The notes under the pieces are model-generated. The model was not told the DNA's origin. It was given only the letters and a program-made list of their open reading frames with translations, and did not search any database. The translations under genes and the position numbers were made by a program. A stretch of 17,630 bases of DNA from an uncultured Bacteroidales bacterium (GTDB lineage Bacteria; Bacteroidota; Bacteroidia; Bacteroidales; UBA932): positions 1-17,630 of the forward strand of contig CAMCIE010000003.1 in assembly GCA_945874815.1 (NCBI GenBank), written 5' to 3'. Below are positions 1 through 7,745 of this stretch, piece by piece (positions within the stretch are counted from its first letter, which is position 1; each line of letters starts with the position of its first letter).

Positions 1-637
1 GAGGGGATGGGGAATGGTATTCCCGAATTTCTTCGATGATGAGATAAATGTGAGGAATCATGCACGTAATGGCCGCAGTACCAAGAGCTTCCGTACCCTC
101 GGACATTGGGACAGGATGATGGCCGAACTTAATGAGGGAGATTATGTTTTCCTGCAGTTCGGACATAATGACTCCAAGCAGGATGATACGTTGCGCTATG
201 CTCCGGCCTATGGTGCCTATAGCGACAACCTGCGTCGTTTCATTGATGAAGTCCGTTCCAAAGGCGCTACACCAGTGTTGCTTACCCCTGTGAGCCGCCG
301 CTGGTTCAAAGGTGGTGTTCTTGACGAGAACTGCCATACGGACTATGTTCCGGCAATGGAGGCTGTTGCAAAAGAAAAAGGTGTCGTACTTCTTGATATC
401 TATTCGGATACCCGCGATTGGCTCAAGTCTCTTGGAGATGAGGCTTCAAAGCCATTTTTCATGCAGCTCGCTCCGGGAGAATGTGAATGTTATCCTGAGG
501 GACGCAACGACAATACTCATACGGTATATGCCGGTGCCCTCCAGGTGGCTTCATTCGTTGTTCAGCGCATCAGACAGACTCCGGAGCTGAAACCGCTTTC
601 CCGCCATCTTGTAAAATATCGTGCCCATCACGAATAG
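1..637 (+). CDS. SGNH/GDSL hydrolase, rhamnogalacturonan acetylesterase type (5' truncated)
   Basis: This is the C-terminal part of an SGNH-family esterase of the rhamnogalacturonan acetylesterase group, which removes acetyl groups from pectic polysaccharides outside the cytoplasm. The frame is open to the window edge and reads Arg-Gly-Trp-Gly just before the Met at 14, so that Met is internal; the GWG...FF stretch is characteristic of the family. Visible motifs are N-x-A-x-NGRSTKSF (about 56-90), the block III GHND (161-172), and the C-terminal catalytic Asp-His as DNTH (about 509-520). The N-terminal GDS serine block and any signal peptide lie outside the window. It converges on the barrel gene at 691 with no obvious terminator in the 53-nt gap. 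The family is clear; the exact substrate is inferred. Confidence 0.85.
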   Translation, partial: RGWGMVFPNFFDDEINVRNHARNGRSTKSFRTLGHWDRMMAELNEGDYVFLQFGHNDSKQDDTLRYAPAYGAYSDNLRRFIDEVRSKGATPVLLTPVSRRWFKGGVLDENCHTDYVPAMEAVAKEKGVVLLDIYSDTRDWLKSLGDEASKPFFMQLAPGECECYPEGRNDNTHTVYAGALQVASFVVQRIRQTPELKPLSRHLVKYRAHHE

Positions 638-690
638 ATATTCCGGCCGCTTAGTCAGGATTTCGCTTCTACAGGCTTTCAGTCAGTTAC

Positions 691-2361
691 TTACCATTTA
701 TATCGGACAGCGATGCCTGCATGGTAGCGGTGCTCCGGGCGGAGATAAGACAAGCCTGTGTAGGCTCCTTGTGTGATGATATCGTCCGCATAGCGGTGGT
801 AGCCTCCTTCGAGGGCTGCATGCAGGTGTCTTCCGAAACTGCGTTCAAGGCTTGCTCCGAAGGTGTAGGCTGTGCCGGCACGTCTGTACAGGTCCTGAGT
901 GTTGCCGAAACTGTAGTCTCCGAATACTGTTATCGCGAATTTTGCAGGAAGTCCTTGCTTCAGGTCCAGATGAGTGGCATATCCCCAGTTGCTGTTCGAC
1001 ATGTTGATTGCATCTGCAATGCGGATGTCCCAAAGAAATGTAGCGCGGGCGTTTATTTCAGTTTTATCAGCTGCCTTTATTCTGACTGACGGGCTGATGT
1101 TCAAGGCATGTCTGATGCCCTCGTTGCCCCACTGATATATCCTGAGGTTGCCTCTTTCCATCCATATTCCGTTGAAACCGTCGTCTGAATAGATGTAGCC
1201 GCAGTTGAGATGGAGCGCCACTAACGGAAGTTTGCAGTCGAAATCAAAGGAAGCCTTGTTGATATGAATGCCCGTGAGGTTCTCATTGCCTTGACGCAGG
1301 GCGAAAGGTTCCCTGATTTCTGCCGGATTGAGGTATTTGAAGCCCGGTCTGACGAGAAGTCTGTCGTAACGCAGTGAAAGAAGTCCTGCGCTCCACGGCT
1401 GCCATTCGATTACCACTTTGGGCAGGAAGTCATTAAGACTTCTGCCCTGCATTCTGGTATAGGCATATTCCAATTCTGCAAATAGTCGCAAGCTTTTGAC
1501 GGGCAGATAATTGACTGAAGCTTTCACAGCTCCTGTCCAATACTGGTGACGGAAATGGTCTTCAAGGGTAAGCTTATCATCCAGCCATTGCAGATCGTTG
1601 CTCCTGATGAGCCTGTTTTCGTATCGGGCGGCAACGTTAAGGTCAGCTTTGGAGAAATGATGGTTCAGGACAAGGTGCAGATTGTGGTGGAAAATCTTTG
1701 CATCAGCCTTCAAAAGGCTTTTTGAGAAATCTTCAAATCCTTGTAGTTCAATGGCTTCCAGCTGTTTTTCTTCTGCTTCGTTTTCATTCTTGAAATGGTA
1801 TTTGAGTTCAAGGCTGCCATCGGTGCTGTATGAGAATCTGTAGCCGGCTCCTGCTGACAAGGCATTTTCCAACAGCACAGGGGAGTTGATTCTCCATTTG
1901 TTGCTTGTAGTTTGGCTGCCGGCTGTCAGCAGTCTTTCATTGAAAGTACCTGTTTCATTCTGACTGACGTTTTCTCCTTCAAAATCCAGAAATAGAATAT
2001 GGCCTTTTGAGGGACTGTAATCCAGTTTGAAACCATATTCGGATATAATTCCCGCTGATTCGGTCTCTTTGTCGGAAAAATACTGATTTCCAGCGTTTTC
2101 CGAAAGCGGGCCGATGCCTGTGAATGTATATGATTCATCCCCGATGTGTTTTGATGAATATGGGGTGATGCCTTTTATTCCGATGAAAGGTGAAAAATTC
2201 AGTTTCTTTCCCTCGATATTCAGTTTCATGCTTGCCTGATAAGGCGCTGTATGGCCATATCCGGCACCAATCTCCACTTCACCGCTTTGCTTGTCCTGGG
2301 CATAGGTGCAAAGGCATGATGCCAGAGAGAAAACGACGGCTGCTATTGCTTTGTGTTTCAT
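691..2361 (-). CDS. Outer-membrane beta-barrel protein, TonB-receptor-like barrel without a plug (OMP_b-brl_3 type)
   Basis: This 556-aa exported protein begins with a Sec signal peptide (MKHK, hydrophobic core, probable cleavage after Cys-Thr-Tyr-Ala before Gln22). The rest is alternating amphipathic beta-strand sequence. Residues near 340-370 carry the RPxxxxLNP...QGNxNL pattern seen in the barrel half of Bacteroidota TonB-dependent receptors, and the chain ends in an aromatic Tyr-Lys-Trp. What is missing is the carboxypeptidase-D-like and plug domains and a TonB box, so it is about the length of the barrel alone. It starts 15 nt after the BASS transporter stop and is probably cotranscribed with it. 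It could be an open or differently gated outer-membrane channel, or a decayed receptor; the reading frame is intact. The fold is well supported, the ligand is not known. Confidence 0.75.
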   Translation of the reverse strand: MKHKAIAAVVFSLASCLCTYAQDKQSGEVEIGAGYGHTAPYQASMKLNIEGKKLNFSPFIGIKGITPYSSKHIGDESYTFTGIGPLSENAGNQYFSDKETESAGIISEYGFKLDYSPSKGHILFLDFEGENVSQNETGTFNERLLTAGSQTTSNKWRINSPVLLENALSAGAGYRFSYSTDGSLELKYHFKNENEAEEKQLEAIELQGFEDFSKSLLKADAKIFHHNLHLVLNHHFSKADLNVAARYENRLIRSNDLQWLDDKLTLEDHFRHQYWTGAVKASVNYLPVKSLRLFAELEYAYTRMQGRSLNDFLPKVVIEWQPWSAGLLSLRYDRLLVRPGFKYLNPAEIREPFALRQGNENLTGIHINKASFDFDCKLPLVALHLNCGYIYSDDGFNGIWMERGNLRIYQWGNEGIRHALNISPSVRIKAADKTEINARATFLWDIRIADAINMSNSNWGYATHLDLKQGLPAKFAITVFGDYSFGNTQDLYRRAGTAYTFGASLERSFGRHLHAALEGGYHRYADDIITQGAYTGLSYLRPEHRYHAGIAVRYKW

Positions 2362-2376
2362 AGGTTAATATTTTCT

Positions 2377-3231
2377 TTACATGACTTTTCCTTTGCTGAC
2401 GATTCCTACATAGATGAGAAGTATGATATTCATCATCAGGGCATAGATAATCGCAGGGATTGCTATGCGACCGTCATTGAAAACAAACGGACTGCTTGCT
2501 ATGGCAATGGCCTGGGCCGCGTTCTGCATGCCGACTTCGATGACAATGGTGCGCCTTTCCTGAGTCTTGAGCCTGAAAATGTAGCAGAGCCCGAGAGCAA
2601 GTGCTATGGCAGATAACAGAAGCATTGTGGCCGCAATTCCAAGAGTCGAAAAGTTTTCGGCAATGGTAGCCCTGTGCTGAATGAAAAAAACTGCTGCCAG
2701 GAACATCAGGGCAGGGAAGGCAAGCTTTGAAAGCACACGGTCAATCTTGTCAGCCGCATTCTGCCAGCGCTGCCTGATAAATATGCCAAGGATGATGGGT
2801 AGAAGCATTGTGACAATGTTCTGCATCAGGAGATTTTTGACAGGAAGATGTATTCCGATGGCTTCGCCCGTATGGGCTGTTGTCACTTGCATGATCAGAG
2901 GAATGGTGAACAGGGTAATGATGCTGCTGACAGCGGTCAGTGATACCGAGAGGGCCACGTCACCTTTGGCAAGTTTGGAGAAAACGTTGCTGGAACTTCC
3001 ACCCGGACAACATGCTATGAGTACAAGGCCGATGGTCATCAGCGGACTCAGGTTCAATATGGTTGCAACGCCCCAGGCTATGAGTGGCAGCAGGACCAGC
3101 TGTCCCAACATTCCTGCAATCACGGATTTGCCCCTTTTGAGTACGAGCAGAAAATCCTTTCCCTGAAGAGTCAGTCCGAGATCGAACATCAGAACCGTCA
3201 GGATGGGCAATACGATAAAGATACTATTCAT
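2377..3231 (-). CDS. Bile acid:sodium symporter (BASS) family transporter
   Basis: This polytopic inner-membrane protein (284 aa) has about nine to ten hydrophobic segments. Members of the family move organic anions with Na+, such as bile acids, pantoate or other carboxylates. The diagnostic stretch is Cys-Cys-Pro-Gly-Gly-Ser-Ser-Ser-Asn (residues 75-83), the crossover region that lines the Na+ and substrate sites; a second conserved segment is EVGMQNA in the C-terminal half. I place the start at the ATG at 3231. An in-frame TTG at 3252 would lie only about 10 nt from a TAnnTTTG promoter element at 3263-3270, close to the expected transcription start. It is first in a two-gene unit with the barrel at 691-2361. 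Substrate cannot be told from sequence; bile acid import is only one option. Confidence 0.85.
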   Translation of the reverse strand: MNSIFIVLPILTVLMFDLGLTLQGKDFLLVLKRGKSVIAGMLGQLVLLPLIAWGVATILNLSPLMTIGLVLIACCPGGSSSNVFSKLAKGDVALSVSLTAVSSIITLFTIPLIMQVTTAHTGEAIGIHLPVKNLLMQNIVTMLLPIILGIFIRQRWQNAADKIDRVLSKLAFPALMFLAAVFFIQHRATIAENFSTLGIAATMLLLSAIALALGLCYIFRLKTQERRTIVIEVGMQNAAQAIAIASSPFVFNDGRIAIPAIIYALMMNIILLIYVGIVSKGKVM

Positions 3232-3262
3232 GATATATCTCGCGTTTTTCAAAATCAGGCGG

Positions 3263-3270
3263 CAAAGATA
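3263..3270 (-). promoter_or_regulatory. TAnnTTTG -7 promoter element for the BASS/barrel unit
   Basis: On the minus strand this reads TATCTTTG, matching the Bacteroidota -7 consensus. It sits 32 nt upstream of the chosen ATG at 3231 and argues against the TTG start at 3252. No clean -33 TTTG is visible. Confidence 0.6.
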
Positions 3271-3415
3271 GCAGAATATGTTGAAAAAAGGTATATTCGG
3301 AGATGTTAAGCTTGAATTATGGGTCCTGAATGAATTCCAGTTACTTTATATCACCAAAGGAAAAGGGATTACAGGAAAATCACCCAGGGAGGCATCTTCA
3401 GTGAGGATATTAAAT

Positions 3416-3445
3416 AAAGAGGCTGACTTTTTGGTCAGCCTCTTT
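3416..3445 (-). terminator. Perfect 12-bp stem terminator after the carboxylesterase gene
   Basis: The arms AAAGAGGCTGAC and GTCAGCCTCTTT pair perfectly around a 6-nt loop. On the minus strand the hairpin is followed by a T-rich tail (TTTATTTAAT). It lies 19 nt past the esterase stop and ends that transcription unit. The same GAGGCTGAC stem recurs at 16223-16247. Confidence 0.85.
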
Positions 3446-3464
3446 CGATTGAATCTTAAGCAGA

Positions 3465-5105
3465 TTATCTGCTATGGTAGAAGTTGTCAAGTGTCCTGTA
3501 GGCGTTCTCTTTGGCAGGATCTGCAACCTCAGCACTTACAACATCGATCTGCATGACAGGAGCCGCATCGAGTTTGCCGTTGATAGGTGTCCAGGTTGGA
3601 AGACCCTCTCCATTAGGATTGCCCCTCTTGCAGAAATTGGCATAGAATGAAAGGAACACTTTTGAGATAGCGTAGTCCTCGGGCTGCCATTCGTAGTACT
3701 CGTTTGTAGAGAGGTTGCCCATCGCATACTCGATATCTGCAGAGTGTACAGCGCCGCTGATCTGGAATTGAGGACGTCCTTTCTTTTCAGCTGCTTTTTC
3801 TTCTTCACTCTTTTCGCGTACACCACCTGCAAGGGCAGCAACTTTCTCTCCCATCTTTGCTGACACCTGTGGACGTGGATGATTGTATTTATAACGGTAA
3901 ACAGGCTGACCTGATGTCTTTGCGTGATAATCACAGACTTTCCATGTGCAGAAACCTGCGAAAAGATCGGATGCCAGGTCGATTCCTTTCTGGCTTACCA
4001 CATCGAGGTCTGATACTATACCGTAAGCCTGGAAGATTTCGTCAACCTTGTCTCCGAATGTTGCAGTCATAGCCTTCTTGTAGTTCTCAAGAGTAGGAGC
4101 CTGGCCAGCAAGTGCCTGGAAAGGTGTGCCCTCGAGTGAGTTCCATCCGGCAAGCAGAGGTACGTTTGCCTGCTCTCCTTTGGCGAACACTGCATCAGGT
4201 GTCTCCGTCATGAAATATCCGTCAAGAACGACGCTTGACATTCCGGTCGGAGGAAGCATTGCCTGAAGCTGGTCGGCATCGATTGCCCTTGCATCAGCTA
4301 TGCTCATAATGCCCTTGCTTTCAAGGCGCGCTTTTCCTGCTGCTTCAGCAGCTGCCTGAGTATCAGCTGCATAAGGAATAACTTCAGCTCCGGATGAAAG
4401 CATGGCACCTGCAATCTTGTCTTTTGACAGAGGTGATACCATGAGTACGCTCACAGAGAATGAACCTGCCGACTCGCCGACGATGGTGATTCTTTCAGGG
4501 TCACCTCCGAATGCAGAAATGTTCTCCCTAACCCAGTTGATTGCTGCCACCTGGTCGAGGAATCCGTAATTGCCGCTTCCTCCGTAAGGTGATTCTGCTG
4601 TGAGCTCGGGATGTGAGAAAAATCCGAAAATGCCTTCACGGTAGTTTGCGGTCACACTGATGACACCTTCTCTTGCAATTGCAGTTCCGTCATATCGTGG
4701 CTCGGAACCTGAACCTGCCATAAGGCCGCCACCGTTGAAATAGATGAGTACAGGAAGTCCGTCTTTGACAGAATTGGCTGCTGTCCATACATTAAGATAG
4801 AGGCAGTCTTCGCTGCGTCCGGGGCCGCGGAATGCCATGTCTCCGAACATATTAGGCTGCATCGGATCGTTGCCGAATTCTTTTGCAGGGCGGACGCCAA
4901 TCCATTTTTCAGGCTCTTGAGGTGCCTGCCAGCGAAGTTCACCCACAGGTGCCTTTGCAAATGGAATCCCGAGGAATGTCTTGACTCCGTTCTGGTCGAA
5001 TCCTTCCAATACGCCCTGTTTTGTTTCGACCTGAAGACCAACTGTCTTGTCTGAACATGAAATTATGGCAAGGGCTGCCATAATTGTAATAATAAATTTT
5101 CTCAT
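3465..5105 (-). CDS. Type B carboxylesterase, lipoprotein
   Basis: This 546-aa alpha/beta-hydrolase belongs to the carboxylesterase type B / para-nitrobenzyl esterase family and hydrolyses carboxylic esters. The N-terminus is a lipoprotein signal peptide with lipobox Ile-Ile-Ser-Cys17, so it is probably membrane-anchored in the periplasm or on the outer membrane. Family landmarks are SEDCLYLN (98-105), the oxyanion loop NGGG (124-127, where His or Asn is usual first), the nucleophile Ser212 in GESAG, the acid Glu325 in NSLEG, and His454 in GAVHSADIEY. The full triad is present and the length is normal. A charged insertion around residues 425-445 precedes the His block. It starts 33 nt after the stop of the S24 repressor gene, with no promoter seen between, so they may be cotranscribed. 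Substrate is unknown. Confidence 0.9.
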   Translation of the reverse strand: MRKFIITIMAALAIISCSDKTVGLQVETKQGVLEGFDQNGVKTFLGIPFAKAPVGELRWQAPQEPEKWIGVRPAKEFGNDPMQPNMFGDMAFRGPGRSEDCLYLNVWTAANSVKDGLPVLIYFNGGGLMAGSGSEPRYDGTAIAREGVISVTANYREGIFGFFSHPELTAESPYGGSGNYGFLDQVAAINWVRENISAFGGDPERITIVGESAGSFSVSVLMVSPLSKDKIAGAMLSSGAEVIPYAADTQAAAEAAGKARLESKGIMSIADARAIDADQLQAMLPPTGMSSVVLDGYFMTETPDAVFAKGEQANVPLLAGWNSLEGTPFQALAGQAPTLENYKKAMTATFGDKVDEIFQAYGIVSDLDVVSQKGIDLASDLFAGFCTWKVCDYHAKTSGQPVYRYKYNHPRPQVSAKMGEKVAALAGGVREKSEEEKAAEKKGRPQFQISGAVHSADIEYAMGNLSTNEYYEWQPEDYAISKVFLSFYANFCKRGNPNGEGLPTWTPINGKLDAAPVMQIDVVSAEVADPAKENAYRTLDNFYHSR

Positions 5106-5138
5106 AGAAATATTGTTTAGTGTTTATGTTTTGTCATA

Positions 5139-5711
5139 TCATTCTCTTGGCCGGTGGATGATATAGGTCACAGTTCCCCATATACTGAATTCATCTTCCG
5201 GAGTAATCTTGATCCGCGGATAATCCGGGTTCGCAGGTACAAGCCATCCCTGCCCGTCTTCCTTTACGAAACGCTTGAGTGTATATTCTCCGTTGAGTTC
5301 ACACATTGCCACATCCCTTGGGGAGGGGTTGCGGTTGCTTTTATCCACAATGACAATATCCCCGCTAAATACTCCGGCATCCTTCATTGAGTCTCCGCTG
5401 ACTCTTATCAGGTATGATGCTTCAGGGTGCGGGCACAACATGGAAATTATGTCAATATCCTGGGACCTCTCGTCATTGTCCAGCGGAACTGGGAAACCAG
5501 CCACCACCCTTATGTCAAAGTAGGGGAGAGTAAGGGGCTTGTTGAACAAAGCTCCGCTGAGAGTCTTCCTGATGAATTCCGTACGGTTTTCCATGCGGTC
5601 GAGTTCATCTGCCAGCCTCCCGGGGGCACGGAACGATATCATCCGGCTGTCTCCTTTCGGACGTCCCGCCCCGGAGCGGGCACCACCTCTCTTTTTATCT
5701 TTCTGCTCCAT
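5139..5711 (-). CDS. UmuD/LexA-like S24 self-cleaving protein with N-terminal RHH/AT-hook-like DNA-binding region
   Basis: This 190-aa protein has two parts. Residues 8-20 are a basic Gly-rich RGGARSGAGRPKG stretch, and residues 22-55 look like a ribbon-helix-helix DNA-binding unit (MISFRAP...ADELDRMENRTEFIRKTL). Residues 62-187 align by eye with E. coli UmuD: the cleavage site is Ala71-Gly72 in AGFPVP (Cys-Gly in UmuD), the nucleophile is Ser108 in SGDSM, and the general base is Lys146 in YTLKRF. Such proteins self-cleave when stimulated by RecA filaments. No umuC lies on either side, so a role as a damage-responsive repressor is more likely than a Pol V subunit; this is inference. I chose the ATG at 5711 because the longer ORF start lies upstream of the TAnnTTTG element at 5731-5738. 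The carboxylesterase follows after 33 nt. Confidence 0.8.
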   Translation of the reverse strand: MEQKDKKRGGARSGAGRPKGDSRMISFRAPGRLADELDRMENRTEFIRKTLSGALFNKPLTLPYFDIRVVAGFPVPLDNDERSQDIDIISMLCPHPEASYLIRVSGDSMKDAGVFSGDIVIVDKSNRNPSPRDVAMCELNGEYTLKRFVKEDGQGWLVPANPDYPRIKITPEDEFSIWGTVTYIIHRPRE

Positions 5712-5730
5712 TTTCTTCTGTTTCGCAGGA

Positions 5731-5738
5731 CAAATATA
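5731..5738 (-). promoter_or_regulatory. TAnnTTTG -7 element for the S24 repressor gene
   Basis: The minus strand reads TATATTTG, 19 nt upstream of the ATG at 5711. It rules out the longer start near 5768, which would be upstream of the transcription start. Confidence 0.65.
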
Positions 5739-5746
5739 TGAATAAT

Positions 5747-5804
5747 TTTGATAAATGTAATACATCAAACAAAGATTTATTATGCCGTGTCATCAATGCG
5801 GCAT
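5747..5804. promoter_or_regulatory. Two dyads upstream of the S24 gene, candidate operators
   Basis: TTTGAT-N11-ATCAAA lies at 5747-5769, over the expected -33 region of the minus-strand promoter. ATGCCG-N11-CGGCAT lies at 5782-5804. Both have 6-bp arms and the same 11-nt spacer but different arm sequences. Short dyads are common in AT-rich DNA, so this is a weak call. Confidence 0.3.
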
Positions 5805-5956
5805 TTGTGTGCAATTTCCCATACTGGAAGAGTCATAGTCAGGAGGAGTTCTTTTACATTGGATATCCGGAAGTTGAGGATGAACTCTTTGTCAGTACCT
5901 CCTGTGATTTAACATATATAATGGTTGCAAATAGTTCCATCGAATACAAAAATTGC

Positions 5957-5964
5957 TAAATTTG
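5957..5964 (+). promoter_or_regulatory. TAnnTTTG -7 element for the rhodanese gene
   Basis: It reads TAAATTTG, ending 13 nt before the ATG at 5978. The remaining divergent gap (5739-5956) shows no convincing gene. Confidence 0.6.
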
Positions 5965-5977
5965 TGAAAAAATAGCA

Positions 5978-6358
5978 ATGAAACGTATAGTGATTATGGG
6001 TATTCTCAGTTCAATTTTCGGCCTCATGGGTTGCAATGCTCAGACTGCTCAGTTCAAAACAGTTGATGCAAAGGCGTTTGCAGAGGTGATTTCTGACACA
6101 AGCATTGTTGTCCTTGACGTAAGGACTGCAGAGGAGTTTCAGGACGGCCATATCAAGGGCGCGATTAATATCGACGTGTTGAAAAGCGATTTCGTGAAGA
6201 AGGCCACTTCTGCAATTCCGGAAGGAAAGACGGTTGCTCTTTATTGCCGCAGCGGCAACAGGAGCAAGAAAGCGGCAAATGCCCTCGCTTCAAAATATAA
6301 GGTAATAGAACTCGGCACAGGCTACAACGGCTGGACAAAAGAGTTCGGTACAAAATAG
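5978..6358 (+). CDS. Rhodanese-like domain lipoprotein
   Basis: This 126-aa single-domain rhodanese is exported: the N-terminus has a short hydrophobic signal with lipobox Leu-Met-Gly-Cys19, followed by Asn-Ala-Gln. The domain shows LDVRTAEEFQDGHIKGAINID and the active-site loop Cys-Arg-Ser-Gly-Asn-Arg-Ser, in which the Cys carries the persulfide in sulfur transfer. The six-residue loop after Cys is of sulfurtransferase rather than Cdc25 phosphatase type. The C-terminal YNGWTKEFG is the usual end of the fold. It is monocistronic, convergent with the LMW-PTP gene and divergent from the S24 gene. Periplasmic rhodanese lipoproteins are frequent in Bacteroidota; the physiological acceptor is unknown. 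Confidence 0.88.
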   Translation: MKRIVIMGILSSIFGLMGCNAQTAQFKTVDAKAFAEVISDTSIVVLDVRTAEEFQDGHIKGAINIDVLKSDFVKKATSAIPEGKTVALYCRSGNRSKKAANALASKYKVIELGTGYNGWTKEFGTK

Positions 6359-6481
6359 AAAGGAAATATGTAAGTTATGCCAAGATATGTCCGTTTTTCC
6401 GCACTACATTATCTGTCCGTCCCTTCTCGTCGGCGCTGACAAGGAAGTCCGTGTGCTGAAGCTTTCTCTCCGATAGTTGAA

Positions 6482-7006
6482 TTATAATGTATATAGAAGG
6501 GCACGGCATCCGCGAAGAATATCCGAATAAGCCTGCTCGAAATTGCCTGTGTACCAAGGGTCTGCCACGTCCGGGATATTAAAATAAGCATCCTTGACTG
6601 CATCGGCATTTGTGGCAGCACCTTGCTCCAGGGTGACATACTCCAGCAATTTGTGAACCTTGGCACAGCTCCCGGTTATTCTTTTCATAAGACGCAGGTT
6701 CGAAGAGTCCATCACGACAACAAGGTCAGCCTCTTCGTACTCCTGCATGGTTATCCTGTGTGCCCGATGCCTCCCGAACGGGATTTCGTGTCTTCTGAGG
6801 GTATCAGCCGCATAAGGGTAAATCCCATTGCCTTCCTCTTCATAGGAAACTGCCGCAGAACTGATTTCAAACTCATCCTCCCGGCCCACAGCCCTGACTA
6901 AATGCCTGAACACAAACTCCGCCATCGGCGACCTGCAGATATTACCGTGGCAGACAAATATAACTTTATGTTTCTTATTGGTATTCAAATCGTTATAATT
7001 TCCCAT
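6482..7006 (-). CDS. Low-molecular-weight protein tyrosine phosphatase
   Basis: This is a 174-aa cytoplasmic phosphatase of the LMW-PTP family. The CX5R phosphate loop is near the N-terminus as VCHGNICRSPMAE, with nucleophile Cys19 and Arg25, and the general acid Asp149 lies in DPWYTGNFEQAY. Length and spacing are normal, so it should be active. Bacterial homologues act on tyrosine kinases controlling exopolysaccharide export, and some on arginine phosphate or low-molecular-weight phosphates. It is the last gene of a minus-strand group, 34 nt after the DUF2238 gene. The operon context with a glycolipid glycosyltransferase suggests an envelope-related role, which is inference. Confidence 0.92.
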   Translation of the reverse strand: MGNYNDLNTNKKHKVIFVCHGNICRSPMAEFVFRHLVRAVGREDEFEISSAAVSYEEEGNGIYPYAADTLRRHEIPFGRHRAHRITMQEYEEADLVVVMDSSNLRLMKRITGSCAKVHKLLEYVTLEQGAATNADAVKDAYFNIPDVADPWYTGNFEQAYSDILRGCRALLYTL

Positions 7007-7040
7007 ATTTTATCGGTTTATGAAGGAGCAGCCTGAAGAA

Positions 7041-7745
7041 CTATTTCATTTTCTCCACAAAGGACAAAAGCACATTCCGCTGCTTTTTCAGATCGAAATA
7101 GCCGAAAACCGCAACAATGAAAGAGCCTGCAAAATCAAGCATAAGGTCCTCCATCGTGTCGCGGAGAGCCTCGTGCCCCATCAGAGGTGCGGCATTGTCA
7201 AAGGTACCGCTGCCCTCAAGAAACTGCTGCGAATTGAGCCCGAAAAGACCGTCGGTGATAAACTCGACAATCTCCCACATCGCTCCGATAGACAGGGCAA
7301 AGCATACTACCCACACTGCAACAAAAATCGGAGTGTATCGTATTTTATTGCCTTCCAATGTGTTGAATAAGTTTATAATAGCGTAACCGAGTATTCCGAG
7401 AAGAATGCCTGAAATACCGTGCTGCAATGCATCCCACCACTCGAACTTTCCGTAAAAATCAACAACATCCCCAAGTATCAGCGAGCCGAAGCAGAAAAAG
7501 ACGAAACCGAAATCCATCACTGCCGGCACCTTGATGTCTGCAACAGATTTCAGCATTTTCGGAAGGAAGATGACAAGAATCATCAGGAGCACCTCGAACA
7601 TCTGAAAAGCGACGCGGCTGACAGCTGCATGGTCGTCGTGGAAAAAGACAAGGGAAAGAGCTGCCCCGACAAGGAATAGCACGCAAAGGACAAAAATGGC
7701 GAAAGAGAGCCTGTTGAGGCCCATAATCTGTTTTTTATTTTCCAT
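7041..7745 (-). CDS. YjdF/DUF2238-type integral membrane protein
   Basis: This 234-aa inner-membrane protein has about six hydrophobic segments (roughly 15-35, 45-62, 76-97, 108-128, 138-157 and 203-216). It carries the pattern of the YjdF/DUF2238 superfamily: a D...H..SG segment (WDALQHGISG, 104-113), MWEIVEFITD (156-165) and a DTMEDLMLDFAGS helix (196-208). Conserved acidic and His residues within membrane segments suggest a catalytic or ion-binding role, but no function is established that I know of. Its ATG overlaps the last 11 nt of the upstream glycosyltransferase gene in a different frame, which points to translational coupling. Family assignment is by motif from memory. Confidence 0.65.
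   Translation of the reverse strand: MENKKQIMGLNRLSFAIFVLCVLFLVGAALSLVFFHDDHAAVSRVAFQMFEVLLMILVIFLPKMLKSVADIKVPAVMDFGFVFFCFGSLILGDVVDFYGKFEWWDALQHGISGILLGILGYAIINLFNTLEGNKIRYTPIFVAVWVVCFALSIGAMWEIVEFITDGLFGLNSQQFLEGSGTFDNAAPLMGHEALRDTMEDLMLDFAGSFIVAVFGYFDLKKQRNVLLSFVEKMK

Noticed and set aside
3229..3252. TTG start at 3252 for the BASS transporter
   Set aside because: It lies about 10 nt from the -7 element, close to the expected transcription start; the ATG at 3231 is followed directly by the first membrane helix.
3278..3556. 92-aa plus-strand ORF in the gap after the BASS promoter
   Set aside because: No domain or start signal, and it runs through the terminator hairpin and into the antisense of the esterase gene.
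5738..5959. 73-aa plus-strand ORF in the S24/rhodanese divergent gap
   Set aside because: It has no recognisable features, no ribosome-binding site, begins within the S24 promoter and ends inside the rhodanese -7 element.
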